NCBI RefSeq assembly: GCF_000372725.1
Contig: NW_005199601.1
Coordinates: 334,168-398,167, forward strand
Reading direction: 5' to 3'
Source: Emiliania huxleyi CCMP1516
Lineage: Eukaryota > Haptophyta > Isochrysidales > Noelaerhabdaceae
DNA length: 64,000 nt
Shown here: positions 39,577 to 48,544 of the stretch, one piece after another
Layout: each line of letters starts with the position of its first letter
Position numbering within the stretch: position 1 is the first letter of the stretch
Notes under the pieces: model-generated
The model's database searches: none
What the model saw: the letters and a program-made list of their open reading frames with translations, nothing else
What the model was told of the DNA's origin: nothing
Program-made: the position numbers and the translations under genes

Positions 39577-39799
39577 GCTGCGCTCAAGATGCATCTTTCT
39601 AAAGAGATAAGGGCGGCGTTGTCCGCCGTGTATCCCCGTGACTGCGCAACTCGTGGTACCGAGGAGTCTCGAGCTTCAGCTGGCGAACCATCATGCCGCT
39701 CTCGGCACCGCAGCAGCGCGAGCGCCGCGCCGCGCAGCGTGCTGCCGAGGCTCAGGACGCGGCTCGCGGGCAGCGCAACCGCCCGGCGCCGAGCCGGTG

Positions 39800-40477
39800 C
39801 TAGGCCGCCTCCGCTGCGCCTGCTTCCTTGCGCGCCGCTGGACGTCGGCCGAGAAGACCGCTTCCCTCTGGGGACCCGACTCCGCGAAGATCGCGCGCGC
39901 GTCGTGAGTGGCGGCGCGCGCGCGATCTCCGTTCCCGGGCACGCCGGTCGCAGTGGCATGGGCTCCCAGGCTCAAAAGCGCTCCCGTCAACAGCGAGCGA
40001 GCGCCGCCGCTGCTCCTCCTCCCGCCGCCGCTGCTCCTCCTCCCGCCGCCGCTCACCGAGACCCGCCGCCGCCGCCGCCGCCGCCGCCGCCTCGCGCCTC
40101 GCCTCCGTCACCGCCGCCCTCCATCTCGCAGCGGCGCGTCCCTCTGATGGCGCGGGCGCCTCGCTCACCGGCGCCTCGCCGCCGCCCCCCCCCCCTTCTT
40201 GCGCCGCTCCGCTCGAGGCCGCCGCCTCCCCTGTCAATCCCTGCGCGGAGTGGGGGCCCTGCGGCTTGCACGCGCCGCGGGCCGATTGCGGGCAGGAGGA
40301 GGGAGAGATGGCCATGGCCATGCCCCCTCCTTTGATGATGTCCCTTGGGGTGTGAACGGATGTCGGCGCTGTGAACAGCGCCGGGACCGACCCGTCCGGC
40401 GGCCCTGGGGGGGATGCCTCTGTGCGCGCGACCTTTGACACCCGGCCGCCGCTCAGCTCGCGTCCCACGATTTCCAT
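39800..40477 (-). CDS. hypothetical coiled-coil protein
   Basis: A single frame of 225 residues starts at ATG 40477 (MEIVGRELSGGRVSKVARTE). The first 50 residues resemble the small protein at 35777-36049. Residues about 115-160 are an Ala/Glu/Arg-rich coiled coil (AAARWRAAVTEARREAAAAA, then ERRREEEQRRREEEQRRR), built on an internal repeat of REEEQRR. The last 70 residues are basic and less convincing. It faces the 5S gene convergently. Function unknown. Confidence 0.4.
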   Translation of the reverse strand: MEIVGRELSGGRVSKVARTEASPPGPPDGSVPALFTAPTSVHTPRDIIKGGGMAMAISPSSCPQSARGACKPQGPHSAQGLTGEAAASSGAAQEGGGGGGEAPVSEAPAPSEGRAAARWRAAVTEARREAAAAAAAAAGLGERRREEEQRRREEEQRRRSLAVDGSAFEPGSPCHCDRRARERRSRARRHSRRARDLRGVGSPEGSGLLGRRPAARKEAGAAEAA

Positions 40478-40946
40478 CGCGCCTCTTCACGACCAGTACG
40501 CTCTGGAATCGTTTGCTCCCAGAACTATTAAGAAAACAAAATACGCGAACCCCCCCCCCCTAACTCTCCGACGTAGCCAGCCCTCTTGTGGCTTCGACGC
40601 ACACGCTACTTCAGCCACAGAGTCCTGGACATGTCTATCAGAACTTCCTTGGGTGACCTCGGGCAGCAGGGCCGCGTGGGGGCCTGCGCTTGGATTGCCC
40701 CGTCGGGCGCGCATGTGCCCACTGTATAGGTGAACAGGCTTTATCGTGTGGTGCGGCCGTAAAGTTCTTCTGAAAAGAAAGAAAGAAAGAAAACAGACAA
40801 CCCAAGGGAGGGATGGGAGGACGGCACGCCGCCACCACACAGGGATTTTAAGGAGAGGAGTGTGATGCGCTAGCCGTCGCCTACCCTAGGGAGTCTGCCT
40901 CTTCCTATCTCTCTTCGCAGTCTCTCTCCGATAAAGTTCATTTTTT
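40478..40946. other. intergenic, no gene seen
   Basis: A short (GAAA)n-type microsatellite lies at about 40777-40793, and a C-run near 40549. No supported frame. Confidence 0.5.
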
Positions 40947-41529
40947 GTACCTTCTCCTGGGAAAGTTATTTAGGAGCACCCCCCTACCGCCGCCCAGTAC
41001 GTGCTCCGCAGCTGAGCCCACGCACCCCACAGCAGCTCAGGGACACAATGAGCTCGCATACAAGTGCTGGTACGCACAGCTCGACGCGTACTCGAATGCT
41101 GCCACTGTCATTCTAGCCGGCGAGCGGCGGCGTCACAGCGTCGACTCTCGCATCGCGATGAGACGCACTGCTTGCCCAGACGCGCGCCTTGGCGCGCTCC
41201 TGTGGTGCAGGAGGAAGGCCAGCGGTCGTGCTGCGCAGGCCCGGCCGTCTGGCTGAAGGGAGCAGCAGCTGGCGCTCAACAGCAGCGCTGTCGAGCAGCG
41301 CAGCCACACCACACTCCCGCCAAGCCACGTGTCATTTCCCGCCAAGATTTGGCGCCAAAATGGCACTTTAGTGTCCACCTAGCCACGTGGTCGCGGCCTG
41401 AAGCTCCAAGCTTCTGGGACTGAGGTCCCACATCGCTGGACTCCATTTGTGTGCAGGCGGCACCCTTCCGATCGTTCGCCGATATCCGAAACCGGGGTCG
41501 TACTAAATAACTTTCCCAGGAGAAGGTAC
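40947..41529. mobile_element. 583-bp element with perfect 27-bp terminal inverted repeats
   Basis: Bases 40947-40973 (GTACCTTCTCCTGGGAAAGT then TATTTAG) are an exact reverse complement of 41503-41529. Similarity continues weakly inward. The interior has no recognisable transposase, so it would be non-autonomous. No unambiguous target duplication is seen (T-rich on both sides). The right end lies 47 bases upstream of the DUF4336 start codon, within its probable 5' UTR or promoter. Confidence 0.65.
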
Positions 41530-41576
41530 TTCTTCTTGACGGCGAAGGCACCTCGGCGACACGATCCACGCCCGAT

Positions 41577-41706
41577 ATGCTGGCTTTCATCTTCGCCGCC
41601 GCCGCCGCCGCATCGGCGCTGGCGCCGTCGCCGCCTCGCACCGCGCCGCCGTCGCACAGATCCGCCTCCACCTGCGGCCGGCGGAGCGCCCTCTCCGCTG
41701 CCACTG

Positions 41707-41737
<31 letters not shown>

Positions 41738-43588
41738 CACGCCAGGTGCAGCACAGGCGAGCATCGGCGCCGAGTCGCGATGGAATCTGTGGCCGGCGCT
41801 GCCGCTGGCGCCGTACGGGCGGCGCAAGACGATCCGGAGGGAGGCGGTCGCAGGCCGCGTCTGGACGTTTGAGCAGATGTTGGGCGTGTTTTACGTGCAC
41901 GTGCCCATCCGCATGACGGTGGTGCGGATGGACTCGGGCGGCCTCTTCGTGTACGCCCCCGTCGCGCCGACCGAGGAGTGCCTCGCCCTCCTCCAGCCGC
42001 TCATCGCCGCGCACGGTCCCATCCGGTACATCATTCTCCCTTCCGTCGCGCCCGAGCACAAGGTGCTCGCGGGGCCGTTCGCGCGCCGCTTCCCCGATGC
42101 CGAGCTCTTCGCCACCGACAAGCAGTATGCCTTCCCTCTCAACCTCCCCGCCGTCTACCTCGGCTTCCCGAGAGCCGTCCAGCTGCTGCCCGCCTCCTCC
42201 ACCGCCTCCACCGCCGCCGCCTCCGCCGCCGCCTCCGCCTCCTCCAGCGCCTCCTCCTCCGCCTCCGCCTCCGCCTCCTCCGCCGCCTCCGCCTCCGCCG
42301 CCGCCTCCGCCGCCTCCGCCGCCTCCGCCGCCTCCGCCTCCGCCTCCGCCGCCTCCGCCTCCGCCTCCGCCTCCGCCGCCTCCTCCACCGCCGCCTCCTC
42401 CACCGCCGCCTCCTCCGCCGCCGGCTCCGCCCTCTTCGGCGGCGAGTTCGAGTTCGAGGTGCCGTCTCCAGAGGCGAGGCGCGTGTTCCGGACACGTCCA
42501 CGACCCGTCCGAGCCATGCCCCAACAGGTGCTCACCGCCAAGGCGAGCCGCGAGAGCGTCTACCAGGAGGCCGCCTTCCTCCACAAGCCCTCGCGCACCC
42601 TCCTCCTCTGCGACGCGGTGATCAGCGCCTCCGCAGAGCCGCGCCCTTCCCTTCCCGGGATCTGCCCAGAACCGTCCCTGAGCCATCCATAGGTCATCAG
42701 CACTTCTGCCGAGCCGCCTCCCATCCTGCTGAGCGAGCCCGAGTACCGGCGCGCGCTGCTCTACCACGCGCGAGACGACCCGCTCGAGAAGGTTCCGAGA
42801 CACCTCCTGCAGCCACCTCCCTGCAATCACCTCGCTGCAATCACCTCGCTGCAATCACCTCGCTGACACCAACTCCTGCAGACACCTCTACTAGACGCCT
42901 CTCCTGGACGCCTCTCGTGCAAACACTGCAAGAAAAGCAGTCGGTGCCGCGCCACCTCTTCACGGCGGCGCGTGAGTAGGTGGAGGAGTCGCCCGCCGTG
43001 CTGCGCAAGGGCTGGGAGCGGATCGCCCTCTTCGCAAACTTCTTCATGCCCGGCTCGCTCGTGACGCTCGAGACGGGCGCCTGGCTCTCGGCCGCGCCGC
43101 GCACGCCGATGCCCGAGCTGGGGTGGGGGGGCGTGCTGCCCTTCAGCTGGAAGGCGTCGACTTCGAAGGCCTTCGACGCCTTCTCGGCGGGCGGCCGTCC
43201 CGCCGTCGCGCCAATCATTCAGATCATCCTCTCGCGCGCGCCCGAGCAGGCGAGCGCGCGGAGACGCGAGGGGTTGCCTGGCCCTTGCCCTACCACCGCT
43301 GTTTGTGGCGAGGGTTCACCCGACGTTGCTTAGGCGAGCGCGTGGGTGCAGCGCGTTGCGAGCTGGGACTTTGTCTCGGTCGTGCCCGCGCACTTTGACG
43401 CGCCGCTCGCCGTCGGGCCAAAGGAGTTTGCGAGCACTTTCGACTTTCTCGCAAAGGGGACCAACGAGGTGCGCTTCTGTGACGAGGACGTGCTCTTCCT
43501 GCGCGAGGCGCTCGAGGGGTTGCCGCCGAACTTGGCCCTCTTTGACACGCCGCTCGGCTCACTGCGCGGCCAGAGGTGCGACCTGTAG
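41577..43588 (+). CDS. plastid-targeted DUF4336 family protein, at least four introns or three
   Basis: DUF4336 proteins have a metallo-beta-lactamase-like core and occur in cyanobacteria, algae and plants; their reaction is unknown. Exons: 41577-about 42473, 42528-42617, 42693-42791, 42980-43249 and 43334-43588, all phase 0. The first splice is optional because that 45-54 base segment keeps frame. Family blocks in order: RWNLWPALPLAPYGRRKTIR, FYVHVPIRMTVVRM, GLFVYAPVAPTEECLALLQP, YIILPSVAPEHKVLAGPFAR, AFLHKPSRTLLLCDAVI, RALLYHARDD, and GWERIALFANFFMPGSLV. The N-terminus MLAFIFAAAAAASALAPSPP is a signal peptide followed by an ASALAP junction and an Ala/Ser/Arg-rich stretch, which fits bipartite targeting to a secondary plastid. 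Between PAVYLGFPRAVQLLP and FGGEFEFEVPSP lies a ~75-residue Ser/Ala tract (42185-42425) that could also be an unrecognised pyrimidine-rich intron. Confidence 0.88.
42185..42425 (+). repeat. CCGCCT/CCTCCG simple-sequence tract
   Basis: About 240 bases of CCGCCTCC-type repeats inside the DUF4336 gene, read as Ser/Ala in the coding frame. It is pure pyrimidine plus G on the plus strand. Confidence 0.9.
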
Positions 43589-44438
43589 CGACCGTGGAGG
43601 GCCGTTTCCCCCCACCGCAGGCTGCCGGTATGCCGCGCGAGCTATTGAATCGGCCGTCGGCGTGGCGCCACGCGCGCGTGCAGCGCGGCGACCGCGGCGC
43701 GGGCGGCGCGATTCCTCGTTTTTCCTTTGCTTTTTTGCGCAGCGGCGCCGCCAGGCGCCCGCCCCGGCGGTGAGCGACGCGTAGCGAGCGAACCGCCGGG
43801 GTGGGCGCCTGGCGGCTCCGCGGAGCTCCTTTTGCTCGGCGCGGGCGCGGGGGCGCGAAGAAAAGAAATTTCCCTCCGTCCCACCCAGCGCCTGCGCTCG
43901 GCGAAGGCCGCGAAAAATTAGAGCCCGCGAAATCGCTGCTGCGTCGGGATGCGGGTACCTCGCGAGAAGCCGTTCAAGCCCGGCCATCCTCACCCCCCCA
44001 AGCAGCTGCGGCCGCAATTTCAGCCGGTCCCGTGACCGCCCCGACCCGGCAGGCGCACGTTTGAGCGAGATCGTCCTGCAGCGCACCGAGAAGGGGCCGG
44101 TCGCGCGCAGCGCCACGCCGCAGGCGTCCGCCGGAGGCCCGCCGGAGGCTGTATGCGGCGGCCACTTCCCCTCGGTCTTTCGCCGCGCTCCGGCCGCTCC
44201 TTGGCTCCTGGCCGTCTCTTCCGAGCGGCTTTGCGCGCCCCCAACATTCCCCTGACAGCAGCGCCTCACGGCGTGGGCTGCGAGGTCACTCGGGGTGACC
44301 CAGGGGGCGGCGGGGGAGCACTCTTCCGCCGGAGTATCGACGGTCTTCCCGCTACTCGCTCGTAGCCCACCACCTTCCCGGCAGCCCCACCCGCTCGGTT
44401 TGTCCTCACTTCTCCCCCCCCCCCCCTTTCAGGCGAGG
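43589..44438. other. intergenic, no gene seen
   Basis: Includes a string near 43690-43735 shared with 7192-7240, the long palindrome at 43747-43816, and GC-rich unassigned sequence. Overlapping frames on both strands are not convincing. Confidence 0.4.
43747..43816. repeat. 25-bp inverted repeat
   Basis: GCCGCCAGGCGCCCGCCCCG followed by GCGGT (43747-43771) pairs with 43792-43816 with one mismatch around a 20-base loop. It could form a very stable hairpin about 160 bases downstream of the DUF4336 stop codon. Confidence 0.85.
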
Positions 44439-44872
44439 CCCTGGCCACCAAACTCGCGCTCGTCGCTCCGGGAACGGGCAGCAGCGCGACGCTTTTCGAG
44501 AGCGAGCGGCGGCGGCGGCTCAGCACCAACCTTTGCAACGCAGGGGCTGGCTGCGTGGGCCCCCCCCACCGGACTCCGTCGGGCTCGCGTCTCCCTACCT
44601 CTCGCGGGAGCTGTTGGGAGCGCAGTGTGTGTCTGCGTCTGTGTCTGTGTCTGTGTCTGTGTCCCTGTCGTGTCGTGTGTGTCGTGTGTAACTCTCGCAC
44701 TGGCCACTGCTCTATCTTAGCTCTCGCCACAGCGCACAGGCTCTCAGCGCCTCGGCCCTCGCCCTCGCCCCTCGGGGCCCTCCCCGCCCGCACGCTCGAC
44801 ACACGACAGAACCCGGACGACGTGCGTTTTTGCTTCTCTACAAAACACGCACACCCACGCCCGCCCCAGTGA
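44439..44872 (+). CDS. possible exon of unknown gene
   Basis: A long C/T tract ending CCCCCTTTCAG (44438) looks like a splice acceptor, and the frame that follows reads GEALATKLALVAPGTGSSAT, then LFESERRRRLSTNLCNAG, before becoming low complexity across the TGTGTC microsatellite. No partner exon was found on either side, and no family is recognised. Confidence 0.2.
44628..44690 (+). repeat. TGTGTC microsatellite
   Basis: About ten imperfect TGTGTC / TGTGTG units. Confidence 0.9.
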
Positions 44873-45247
44873 GCGGACCCAGCGCCATCGAGAAGAAAGA
44901 CTTTGGCGAGCCAACGCAGCCGAGAGATAAATTCTCCATAAAAGAGAGCCCCTAGCCGCTATAGCGGTGCAGAGCGCGAACTCGCCGTACTGAGCCTAGC
45001 GCAGCGCGAACTCGCCGTCTGAGCCTAGCGCAGCGCGAACTCGCTCCTGTTCATAGCTGCGACACAACGTGTGAGTGTTAGATTTGTTTGGTATTGAAAA
45101 ATCTCTCTCTCTAGCTGCGCAACCCTAGCCGAGCTCCATTTTTCTCCGACGGCGTTCTAGAGCCGTAGTAGAGCGTAGTAATAAAGAAATACAACGGACA
45201 CCTCTAGGAGATGGCAGATGGGTAAAACAGGAAAAGTAGAGCGAAGT
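44873..45247. other. intergenic, short tandem repeat, no gene
   Basis: At 44968-45053 a 29-30 base unit (CGCGAACTCGCCGT[A]CTGA, then GCCTAGCGCAG) is repeated nearly three times. TTGGTATTG...AAAATCTCTCTCTCT at about 45088 recurs at about 45411. Confidence 0.6.
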
Positions 45248-45634
45248 GTCTAGACTCTTGACTTAGTTTCCAGCGCGCGCTCGGGCGGCCTCGCGCGTGT
45301 GAGATCCAAACTCGAGACCAAAACGTAAAGCCCCTGCCCAGAGCTCGAGCTGCTCAGAATGGAAAATGCCCCCGGGCAACCGTCCATGCAGGCGAACAAA
45401 ACAAATGTTTGGTATTGCTAAAAATCTCTCTCTCTGCAGGCGCCGATCCTTGTTTCCCGTTCCGTGGCTGGCGGGCTGCGCAGAGGCCATAGCCCCGGCA
45501 CAGCGGCGTTCGGAAAAGCGGCGACGCGCAGTTTTGTCGTTTGAACACGTCGCTGGCGCCACCAGCGCCGCCACAGCCTAAGCCGGCGGCTCCCCAGCCT
45601 TCTTCACAGGATTCACACGCCTCGCTCCGTGTCC
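45248..45634 (+). repeat. dispersed repeat, copy B (partner 7279-7580)
   Basis: Shares the ordered blocks listed for 7279-7580 and carries an additional ~90-base stretch between the CAGAGCTCGA and GGCACAGCGG blocks. It lies directly upstream of the decayed kinase. Confidence 0.75.
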
Positions 45635-45699
45635 AGCGCACGCCGCCCCCTTTGGCAGAGCGCGCAACTGCTCCTTACGGTGAGCCGTCTGGTAGTCAA

Positions 45700-45929
45700 T
45701 TACGGTGACGGTGTCAAACACCTGGAGGAAGGTGTCACTTGTGCCGAAAACCAGCCTTGTACGTGCGGCAAGCGGGCATGTACGAATGCGTTCAGTCCTT
45801 CGAAGTTGATCGACGTTTGCGATACACCAGCAGCCATGCGCAGCATCTGCTGGTACATGGAGATCTCGCTTGACTTGAGATTGCGATACACGAGCATCGC
45901 GACTGTGCGCCGCGGCTGGATCATGCGAC
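45700..45929. other. low-GC stretch upstream of the kinase, origin unclear
   Basis: A minus-strand frame (45924-45700, MIQPRRTVAMLVYRNLKSSE onward) has ordinary composition but no recognisable family; the plus strand has no N-lobe. It shares the lower GC of the kinase and may be part of the same foreign segment, possibly rearranged. Confidence 0.3.
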
Positions 45930-46660
45930 CAAGTGAATGACTACATCACGCCTGACTTGGGAACCTTTATCATCAGTCGTGTGGCTCGAGCATTGTCGTA
46001 CGCGCACAGAAAGCTGGGAAGAGAAGGAGGACACCTCGGTATCGTTCACCGGGACGTATCACCTCCCAACATCATGGTTTCTTGGAATGGAGTGGTGAAA
46101 CTGTCGGACTTCGGAATTGCCAAAGCGCGAAACATGCAATCCCCAGATGACCGAGATGGTGGGTAAGGTCCCCTTTTTGAGCCCAGAGCAAGTGGCCATG
46201 AAAGGGGCGGACCCTCGTTCAGACATCTATAGCCTTGGGCTGGTCTGGTATGAACTTCTGACCGGTCGAACCGCATATGCCGCGGAGGATATCGAGGCTC
46301 TAACGGAACTGCATTCGGCTGGAATGCCGACCAGTGCCCGATAATTTAATCCGAGTATTCCAGAAGAAATGGAAGCCATTATGCTGAAGATGATCGCTCC
46401 TCAGCCGGCAGACCGCTTTCAATCGGCATCAGAGGTGGTCGCAGCTTTAGAGACCTATCTCTACTCCGGGGGCTATGGTCCCACCAATGAAAAGCTGCGA
46501 GATTACCTACACAGCCTATTCCCTGAGGTAGAAAAGAAAAAAATCATCGGAGACGAAAGCAGAGCAAAAAGCCCATGTTTAGGGTGCCCCGCAAAAAAAA
46601 GAAAAGAATTAAGAAAAAGAAATGGGCCACCCCCGATCGCAGCACTTTGTGTTGGAGAGT
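45930..46660 (+). pseudogene. decayed bacterial-type Ser/Thr protein kinase
   Basis: The kinase C-lobe is plain: SYAHRKLG, the catalytic loop IVHRDVSPPNIMVS, KLSDFGIAKAR (magnesium-binding DFG), then FLSPEQ (APE-type), RSDIYSLGLVWYELLTGRTA and PQPADRFQSASEVVAALETY. HRDVSPPNIM and the DRFQSA-EL end are typical of bacterial Pkn-family kinases rather than eukaryotic ones. It is broken by a frameshift near 46130-46150, between KARNMQSP and TEMVGKVPFL, and by an in-frame TAA at 46342. The N-lobe with the glycine loop is not found upstream. Base composition is much less GC-rich than the flanks. Transfer from a bacterium followed by decay is the simplest reading; contamination in the assembly is the alternative, though the flanking repeats argue against it. 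Confidence 0.8.
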
Positions 46661-46707
46661 CAAGATATTGAGAGTGTGACTAGGAGGGAGGGACGCTGGG
46701 GATTCTC
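46581..46707 (+). repeat. solo arm of the 38733-39401 element
   Basis: AGGGTGCCC, CCACCCCCGATCGCAGCACT, TTGAGAGTGTG and GGGACGCTGGGGATTCTC appear in the same order and spacing as in the right arm 39277-39401. It begins inside the end of the kinase remnant. Confidence 0.8.
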
Positions 46708-47162
46708 AAAGGTATACCCTTGGAGGGAGGTGGTCTGTACTGCTACGCATATGTAGTCGCCCAGAATGCACAGATCGGCCATGTTATGTAAATACGCGCC
46801 CGCGATCCATAGTGCGTCGGCCAGACGTCGCGTATTTCGGTGTCGTGCCCGAGCCAAGTCGCAAGTGGCGCCTGAGGGAGCTACAAATGTCTTGCGTATT
46901 ACGAATCTGTCTTCTGCATCCACCTTCGGCCGATCGGGGTGTGCCTCTCAAGGCGCGCTGCGCCCCGGGCGCTCGGCGCCAAGTGCAGTGTCACGCTCGC
47001 GCTGGAGCGGGTCACAATGGGAAACCCTCGTTTCCTATGAACTCGGTCCCCCAACGGAAGAGGCCTCTCTCCTATTGAAACATTCCAACATCAGATTTGC
47101 CGCGTGCGTCCCTTTTTGAGACGGAAAATAGCTTTGAGCTGTGAATACGAGGTATTTTCTTC
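46708..47162. other. no gene identified
   Basis: Short frames on both strands have fairly ordinary composition (for example ARPDVAYFGVVPEPSRKWRL-type sequence at 46812 onward), but none gives a recognisable domain. It may contain a further decayed gene. Confidence 0.35.
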
Positions 47163-48062
47163 TCAATAACAAGGCTGTGAACCTGTCTGCCGCTCGGATG
47201 TGTCGATGCCCTCGTCGAGGAGCCCCATGCGCTGGAAGTTTGCGTCACTCATATGCGTGCCTCGCCGGCCAATAGGCAATATGCGCCGCGCACGCGTGCG
47301 CACCATGCCACAGTACCCGGAGGCGCGGAACGCGGCCCTGCGTGCCTGGTCCTGCGAGTGGACACTACCGTTGCTACCGATATGCCGGTGCCACGTCATT
47401 ACCTCCTTCGCAGGCGCGCGGCCGTAGTCATGGCCATCGATGATGGCCATGTACTTCAGCATGGTTGGTCGCGCGCGCAGCCAGCGGTCACGCCAGTGAG
47501 CGAATGCCCAGTCATGGCTGAGCGTCCATCTGTCGACGGCCACGTCCTGGTCAAGTTTGCGCCCATCGCTGTTGATGCATGGTTGGTGTGTCTGGTATGC
47601 GCCGGTCACGCCAGAGACGCTTACATCCGCCTGGTAGCGCTGGAGCAGCGAGCGAAAGACGACGACGGCGTGCGGAGAAGGCACAACGTCATCCTCAAGG
47701 AAGATCGCCGTAGGGTGGTGTGCAAGCGCCGCATCAAAGATCTCAAACCACGCGATGCCGATGCCAACATTCATCGTGTATCGGTGCAGCACTGGGCCTC
47801 CAAGCATCTGGCGCCCTCGCGGGCTCTTTGCGGGCGCATTCCACGCAAATTGTGGCAAGGAGTCGCGGTTGCTGGAGGGCTTTAAGACGCGGGGGGGAAG
47901 CCCCCCGTACACTGCGAGCGCAATCGAGGACGCGTTCCACCTCCGCAATCCGAGGAAGCGGCCAGAGTGGAGCGGCTTCGGGAAGTACGTGGGAATGGTG
48001 GCCGCTGCGGAGTGGGCACCCGGGCGCACCGGCGGGCTGAAGCCACCATGGTGGCTCTTCAC
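47163..48062 (-). CDS. glycosyltransferase-like protein (EDD motif)
   Basis: The frame of 299 residues from ATG 48062 includes TAIFLEDDVVPSPHAVVVFR (about residues 117-136). The EDD cluster after a beta strand is the metal- and nucleotide-sugar-binding motif of GT-A fold glycosyltransferases, as in GNT-I-like enzymes. Later WTLSHDWAFAHWRDRWLRAR and HIGSNGSVHSQDQ (about residues 228-240) fit the acceptor-side half of such enzymes; HIGS-x-G near the C-terminus recurs in this group. The N-terminal ~70 residues are less certain, and an upstream exon carrying a membrane anchor may exist. The last residues (GSQPCY) overlap a short dispersed repeat, so the original C-terminus may have been replaced. 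Confidence 0.6.
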   Translation of the reverse strand: MKSHHGGFSPPVRPGAHSAAATIPTYFPKPLHSGRFLGLRRWNASSIALAVYGGLPPRVLKPSSNRDSLPQFAWNAPAKSPRGRQMLGGPVLHRYTMNVGIGIAWFEIFDAALAHHPTAIFLEDDVVPSPHAVVVFRSLLQRYQADVSVSGVTGAYQTHQPCINSDGRKLDQDVAVDRWTLSHDWAFAHWRDRWLRARPTMLKYMAIIDGHDYGRAPAKEVMTWHRHIGSNGSVHSQDQARRAAFRASGYCGMVRTRARRILPIGRRGTHMSDANFQRMGLLDEGIDTSERQTGSQPCY

Positions 48063-48544
48063 GACACGGCGCTGCGTGCTGCGGAGTAGCGTTCGGTGCG
48101 ATCAGCGAGCCTATGCCTCGGCTCCGCGACACGCGACAGACGCAAGTGATGGCAGAGTAGTTTCGTGAGAATAATATCGCCTGGTCGAGCACCCCGCTAG
48201 TGAGGGGCTGAGGGTGTGCAAGACCAACAGCAAACAGGGTCTCACTATACTCACATCTCACACACAATGGGCAATGGGGGGTAGGGTAGGGGGGGGGGGG
48301 GCGAGGGTACAGGGGGGGGGGTACCATGAATGTTCGGTTTAGTCTACCGCCGAGTTTACCCTACCCCCCCGCCCCCCCCTGCGAGACGCGAGAAGTCGCG
48401 CGGGCGCCGAGAAGGGGTTGAAGGGTGACTGAAAGCGAGTTGCCAGTTGGCGCACGAGAACGTGTCGCACGGCGGCGACGCCCAGACGAGCAGGAGGTCG
48501 CGAGGGCGCTCGCCGGCGTGCCTCGCCGCCCTGCGGATGAGCTG
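48063..48544. other. intergenic, G-runs, no gene seen
   Basis: G-runs at 48291-48302 and 48312-48321. No supported frame. It separates two minus-strand genes. Confidence 0.5.

Noticed and set aside
41379..42854. 491-codon minus-strand frame with poly-Gly
   Set aside because: Antisense of the DUF4336 gene; the long Gly run is the complement of the CCGCCT tract.
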